Assembly (NCBI GenBank): GCA_036245805.1
Contig: BTRK01000006.1
Coordinates: 18,446,365 to 18,510,364, forward strand
Reading direction: 5' to 3'
DNA length: 64,000 bases
From: Pristionchus mayeri
Taxonomy: Eukaryota > Nematoda > Chromadorea > Rhabditida > Neodiplogasteridae
The notes below the pieces were generated by a model. The model was not told where the DNA came from and made no database searches. It was given only the letters and a program-made list of their open reading frames with translations. Shown piece by piece: positions 59,801 through 64,000 of the stretch (the first letter of the stretch is position 1; each line of letters starts with the position of its first letter). The position numbers and the translations under genes were made by a program.

Positions 59801-62358
59801 TTTGTTTTTATTTTTTATTCAATGCTTTACAATTCTCAGTGACCAATGTATGCCCCCTTCTTTCTCACTACCTCCCTCCAGCGATTGGGCAGGGTCTCGA
59901 TTCCTCTCTTCCAGAATGCGGGCTTCTTCGAGACCGCCCAGTTCACGAAAGCCCTCACAACTTCATCTCGATTCTTGAACTTCTCTCCTTTGCAGAAGTC
60001 AGAGAGAGGGCGGAAGCAGTGGTAGTCGCATGGGGAGAGATCCGGGGAATACGGTGGATGGGGAATCCTCTCGATCTTCAGCTCGTCCATTTTCTTCTGG
60101 GTCATCTTCGCTCGATGTGGACAAGCATTGTCCATCAGAAGAAGAATTTTGCCCTGGTTCAGGGGTCTGGGAGGGACTCTGATCGCGAAATCTTGCAGTT
60201 GTTCAGAGAAGAGGTCGGCATTGATGCTGGTGCCAGGGGCGAGGATCTCCCAGTAGATGGGACCGAGCACTGAGAAGAAGAAGCAGAGGAGTTCCTTCTT
60301 TCCGTGCTCTTCCTTCTTCGGGACGGGCGTGGGCTTCTCATCTGCATCCACCCATTGCAGTCTCCTCACAGGGTTATCGTACGTGATCCACTTCTCATCT
60401 GTAGCGATGATGGAATTGACCCATCGAAGATTGGATCTACGATGGAGTAATTCCCGACAGACTTGAACACGATTTTTCAGCTGTTCGGGGGAGAGGTCAT
60501 GGGGAATCAGTTGTGGGAGTTTCGGCTTCTTCCCAGATCGATGGAGGATATCGGACACCGTTGATCTAGGAGTACCAGTATCCTTCTTCAACTCACGCAC
60601 ACTGGCCATGGGCTTGCGCTTCAGTGTGCAGAGAACGAGAGGCTGATCGAGGGAGGGAGGGCGTCCAGAGCGGGGTTGATCATCGAGACCAAACTCCGCT
60701 TTCTTGAAGCGGGAGAACCACTTATAGCAGAAGGGTATGGAGGGGGCGTCAGCTCCTTCCGACTGGGCCAGGGCAGAGTGGGCCTCCTTCACGGATCGGC
60801 CAAGATGGTAGTAATGAAGTAAAACTGCTCGGAGGTAGAGATGGGAGTCCATCACAAGAATCAATGTAGCAACTAGGAGACTGATTAAATCCTCTCACTA
60901 CTCAACGTCAGAATGATGCAATACATTGTTGACAAACAGATTGCGCAATCACTGCATTTGATCGCGAACTGACTTTTTTCCGAAGCATTATACGAACTTT
61001 CCGGACACCCCAATACATGACCATAGGAAAAATAGTACCCTTTTGTAGCGGTTTGGTGGGTACAGTATCTTTGATTACGATATTCCTTTGGATACTGTAG
61101 CAAGGATTACTGTAGCTTACTTGTTGTAGACGAGCAGATCCGGCTTCCAGATCATCTCTGCTGGCACGTGAAGCGTCGAGATTCCTCCGAACTCTGCTGG
61201 ATCCCATCGCAGAAATTCGTCCATCCAGTACTGTAAGAGTTATGGTATTGAAAGAGTAGGGAATTGAATATTTTTTTCCATAATGCATGGGGATATAAAA
61301 TTGCCGCCCCAAGAAGCCCTCAGAATTATGATAATAATGAAACATTTCTGAACAAGCTGCGCAGATTCTCAGGCGCACGGATCAATATCAAGAAATTTGA
61401 TGAGTTTCACGCTCTATCAAAGAGTGGCTAGCATTTTATTACAGCAGTATTTCCTGCATCAGCATTTTAAAAATTCAGAATAACTCTCACCTCCTCTAGC
61501 CAGCAGTAGAGTGTGATTATCTGGTCGTTCTCCTGGATCTTCTGAATCTGCTTGAAGTAGAGCTGCACCGTGACGTTCGTCGGCCCGCTTGCGTCATCCT
61601 TCATTAATTTATTAATTATCTTAATTAATCTAAGCAGTTCACTTTTACCTTGACGGGCCTCAGCTCCTTCCTGTAATCCTTGAAGAGGTAGTTGAACAGC
61701 TGTTTCTGGTCCGAAGTCGAGACCTTCAAAATTGGATCACCTTCTTCCTTCTTCCGGTTCGCAACCTCCGCTAAAAAATAAGCCTTTTATGAACGCCTCA
61801 TTCTACTAGATAAACATCGTCTCTGAACGGTGGAATTTAACTTTAACCGCCAATAATTGCAGCTGTAAGATTACTGGGTGAATTCCAAAAGTGTTTGATT
61901 TATTGTGGAATTTCTCTTTTCCGACTACAACGTATTTCCCGTTGTTTCTTTCAGTTTACGTCTCAACTCCGTCATCAGGCATTGTTTAGAGAGAACGAAA
62001 CAAGGCACGAAACAAGGAAACGTTGCGTGGAAGGGAGACCAAGGACAACTCTCTAAATAGCGCTCAGGACAAAAGAGAGATTGACATCCGTCACAGCGAG
62101 CATGTTATCTGGACCACTACACTTGTTCCGAGAATGTGGAACTGGAGTTCCCCCAATTCATTTATGATGTTAATTTTTGGGCGAGTCATGGCAGCTCAAA
62201 GATGAAGATTTGGAATATGGAGAAACTGAATCATCATTGACCACGATTTTCCGGTTTCCAAAGCAGCCTGCGAGTTTACAAATGAAAATAGCACTGAAAC
62301 TTGCCACAGTGATGCACGTAGCCACGGCCGCAGCCAGAGCCACCCACCGCACGATCAT
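53848..62358 (-). CDS. Cys-loop ligand-gated cation channel, nicotinic alpha-type subunit
   Basis: About 19 exons on the minus strand. Signal peptide MIVRWVALAAAVATCITVAS (62276-62358, tentative first exon). Extracellular domain: FNYLFKDYRKELRPVK, TVQLYFKQIQKIQ, WKPDLLVYNK, then the Cys-loop CYLNMNKFPFDQQIC (13 residues between Cys; split between 57505-57582 and 57191-57237), and SWSYDGSQ. Loop C has vicinal cysteines, FYECCPNPYPDISYF (56494-56572), the mark of alpha subunits. TM1 FTLIIPSAFITIVTVIGFF, TM2 EKVSLGVTALLSLAIILMMV (Glu at its start suggests cation selectivity), TM3 YYVGLIFIMFLATYC, a long cytoplasmic loop, TM4 IIMWIFIICTIIFACVML; ends YMQEMVKQ at 53848. I cannot assign a specific acr/lgc orthologue. 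All exons look open. Introns carry a tRNA, a palindrome and a mariner. Confidence 0.9.
57656..57728 (-). tRNA. tRNA-Met (CAU), elongator type
   Basis: 73-nt cloverleaf on the minus strand: acceptor GCTTCCG paired with CGGGAGC, D-arm GCGC-AGTAGGCA-GCGC, anticodon loop CTCATAA with CAU, T-arm GTGAG-TTCGAGC-CTCAC, discriminator A. No intron. A and B boxes (TAGCGCAGTAGG, GAGTTCGAGCC) are intact. It lies within an intron of the channel gene in the same orientation. Confidence 0.97.
57857..59021. mobile_element. 1.17-kb palindromic element in a channel-gene intron
   Basis: Ends GAGAGACTTTTTGAGTCAGT and its complement, with ATAA at 57853-57856 and 59022-59025. Arms of about 0.5-0.6 kb meet near 58500, where GACTTCGATGCGATTCCGCG and its complement lie close together. 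Ends 15 bp from the exon at 59037. Confidence 0.85.
59772..61013 (-). mobile_element. mariner element copy 2 (1242 bp), intact
   Basis: TA at 59770-59771 and 61014-61015. Termini TTGGGGTGTCCGGAAAGTTC and complement. Very close to copy 1 at 32407-33647, sharing nearly every base, so both are recent. Lies in a channel-gene intron in the same transcriptional orientation. Confidence 0.95.
59836..60864 (-). CDS. mariner transposase, full length
   Basis: 342 residues, the usual length for mariner. N-terminal paired helix-turn-helix: RAVLLHYYHLGRSVKEAHSA and FGLDDQPRSGRPPSLDQPLV, with VRELKKDTGTPRSTVSDIL. Catalytic triad: IATDEKWITYDN (D), ILLMDNACPHRAK (D), YSPDLSPCDYHCF (D), with 34 residues between the last two aspartates, i.e. 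DD34D. Expected to bind the TIRs and catalyse cut-and-paste at TA. No stop or frameshift; potentially active, and able in principle to mobilise copy 1. Confidence 0.95.
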   Translation of the reverse strand: MILVMDSHLYLRAVLLHYYHLGRSVKEAHSALAQSEGADAPSIPFCYKWFSRFKKAEFGLDDQPRSGRPPSLDQPLVLCTLKRKPMASVRELKKDTGTPRSTVSDILHRSGKKPKLPQLIPHDLSPEQLKNRVQVCRELLHRRSNLRWVNSIIATDEKWITYDNPVRRLQWVDADEKPTPVPKKEEHGKKELLCFFFSVLGPIYWEILAPGTSINADLFSEQLQDFAIRVPPRPLNQGKILLLMDNACPHRAKMTQKKMDELKIERIPHPPYSPDLSPCDYHCFRPLSDFCKGEKFKNRDEVVRAFVNWAVSKKPAFWKRGIETLPNRWREVVRKKGAYIGH

Positions 62359-64000
62359 CTCCGGCTCATCTGCTACTGATTGCCGGCTGCTCAAAACCCG
62401 GTCGCGACTCCTGAAACCGGCAATTAAGGAAAAAGCCGGCTCCGGCAAAAACAACGCGAAGAACACCGACTGCGGCACAATCAGATAGTAAGGAAGACAA
62501 TGACACGACAAGACTCCCGAGGGAGGAGAAGAGATGAGGAACAGAGACAGTGAGGGGTGTGGAGAAGGAGTAGAGGCCGCATCTGTGCTTTGGTCGGACG
62601 AGAAATTATCATTGACTATGTGATCCTGGGCAAATTGAGCAGTGATCCTGAGCATTGAAATGCATTGAATATATTGTATTGAGCATAATATTGAGCATTG
62701 AAATTAAGTTGAGCGTTTGAGCAGCAGAAGCTGTTTCCCATACACTTGATTGAAGTGGGATGAGGGCCATAGAGGTGTTCGAGATGGAGAATGGGATGGA
62801 GTGTAATCCAATCATATTCGTATTTTGAGAACAAGGAAGTGATGGATTTTTCGATCTGGTGATAAAGAAAAGATGGAGCAGGAACACATTTGAGGATTGG
62901 TTGGGAATATAGAGCTGTTCGGAGAGCAAAATTAATTGAATAAAGAGGCAAGGAAACTCGGTTTTCTCCTGGTCAGACCACACACCACGGGGTGATCAGA
63001 GAACTGAAAGCAGGTGGAAATGAGAAAGGATATAAGTGGACACAACCAATTTTAATTATATCTTGTGAGGATGAAGATGGAAAAGCGGATATCGTTTCCA
63101 TCATCGGAGGTCCGGCGAATTAGCAAATTCCGGAGAATAACAAAAAAATGTGCCCTTCTCTCCATCCTTCTTGTCCGGAAGGTTATCATCCGACTGTGAG
63201 CGTTCGACCTAGTGTCCTCGTGGGGAACGAAGAGTGTTCCTATGTAGACAGAAATGAAATATTACGATATGAATGGGGATAACGCGTGGTCAAGTGAATG
63301 GACCTCGTGCAGAGAATGAGCACACATCTATTCAGATATAAGGAGCGATAGCGCGTCATGCATTCCTGCACGGAAAGGAGAATGCAAATCGCGGTTCTTG
63401 TCCTCTTACCCGAACATACTCCAGATGATTTATTTGGTGTGGGTCAAGATTCTAGAATAATGGTAGATCACAAACATGACAAATAGAATTTTCGCAGATA
63501 TTCCAAAATGAGAAATAAGAGGAAATTCGGAATTAGTAGTAGAGGAGATCCAGCCCTGCAAGTATCGGAAACTAGAGATTTTCTTGCAGAAGAAGGAGGG
63601 GGAATCGTCTCCCTTCTCCCACTCGTTTTGAGGAGAGGAGGAAATTCCCACTTTCCCGCCATCTCTGATTCTATCCCCTCCCTCTCTCCCCCCCCCCCCC
63701 CCCTTCGCGCACTACCGCCTTAAAGGCCCTGCTTTGAAGACTGTACCCGTCGGAGTAGATACTCTCGCCATTTCTAGTGCTCTCTAGCCCTGCCTAGCAG
63801 GATGAGAGGGGGGGGGACGGGAAGGAAGACCTCTCTCATTGCCCCCCGTATCCCTTTCAGCGCCCGCCCTCACGCCCCATTCCCCCTCACTCAGACACCC
63901 CCGCGTGACTCGTGCTGAGAAAGGAGATGAATAAACTGAAGAACCGAAGACTGATTTTCCCAGGCATTGAGCTGAAGTCATCAACTCTTGCAAAAGAGCT
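62359..64000. other. upstream region of the channel gene, low-complexity tracts
   Basis: No gene supported. Frames across 62405-62655 extend the channel signal-peptide exon upstream but look like leader sequence. 62640-62720 has TTGAGCATTGAA repeats. A run of 16 C (63688-63703) and a G run near 63807 sit in a GC-rich, purine/pyrimidine-skewed tract. A short frame at 63928 runs off the right edge and cannot be judged. Confidence 0.4.

Noticed and set aside
59746..60273. 175-residue plus frame over mariner copy 2
   Set aside because: Antisense shadow of the transposase.
62170..62655. 161-residue minus frame as a separate membrane protein
   Set aside because: Only the signal-peptide part from 62358 fits; upstream residues are low-complexity leader and an internal GTAAAC donor suits splicing into the channel gene.
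63688..63703. C16 run and nearby G run as a regulatory G-quadruplex
   Set aside because: A single homopolymer next to a window edge; could be polymerase slippage or assembly noise, and no multi-tract G4 pattern is seen.
63928..64000. Start of a plus-strand gene at the right edge
   Set aside because: Only 24 codons before the window ends and the minus strand is open too; not decidable.

Overview
This is eukaryotic DNA, almost certainly from a rhabditid or diplogastrid-type nematode. Genes are split by short introns with TTTCAG-like acceptors, several families (an F-box-like family and a small secreted Cys-rich family) look lineage-specific, and DNA transposons are abundant. The genus cannot be fixed from the sequence alone.

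Layout, left to right. 0.3-1.1 kb is a 39-bp minisatellite whose every unit carries a near-perfect heat-shock element. 1.7-5.3 kb is a multi-exon + strand gene of an uncharacterised metazoan family with a DDE/RNase-H-like core and a C2H2 finger, broken by an in-frame stop and frameshifts. 6.7-7.9 kb is a mariner-ended non-autonomous element. 8.1-23 kb holds four paralogues (A-D) of a secreted family that share an octamer-containing promoter. A and B face each other in an inverted duplication carrying nested palindromes, and a 2.65-kb TTAA-flanked palindrome lies between B and C. 23.6-29.7 kb is a BTB-BACK-Kelch gene interrupted by a 1.15-kb palindrome and two MITEs.

31.1-41.1 kb has two F-box-like paralogues: G (minus strand, decayed, with a mariner in intron 1) and E (plus strand, apparently intact). 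One E intron holds a PIF/Harbinger-like MITE into which a CR1-type LINE has inserted. 41.3-46.0 kb is a TA-flanked Tc1-type transposon with about 0.8-kb terminal inverted repeats, a multi-exon DD34E transposase and a divergently transcribed passenger gene. 46.0-51.0 kb is non-coding with three palindromes. 51.4-53.3 kb is F-box paralogue F, with a MITE in its promoter and a probable frameshift. 53.8-62.4 kb, minus strand, is a Cys-loop cation-channel subunit of nicotinic alpha type. Its introns hold a tRNA-Met gene, a 1.17-kb palindrome and an intact mariner. 62.4-64.0 kb is upstream, low-complexity sequence.

The conserved genes (channel, Kelch) sit in a matrix of recently expanded families and more than a dozen palindromic elements, many with readable target-site duplications, so insertion order and gene decay can be reconstructed. 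The most unusual signals are the two-gene Tc1 element, the heat-shock-element minisatellite, the broken DDE-like gene with a stop at a putative catalytic glutamate, and the unnamed secreted family with its shared promoter module. Exon limits were inferred by eye from splice motifs and paralogue comparison.
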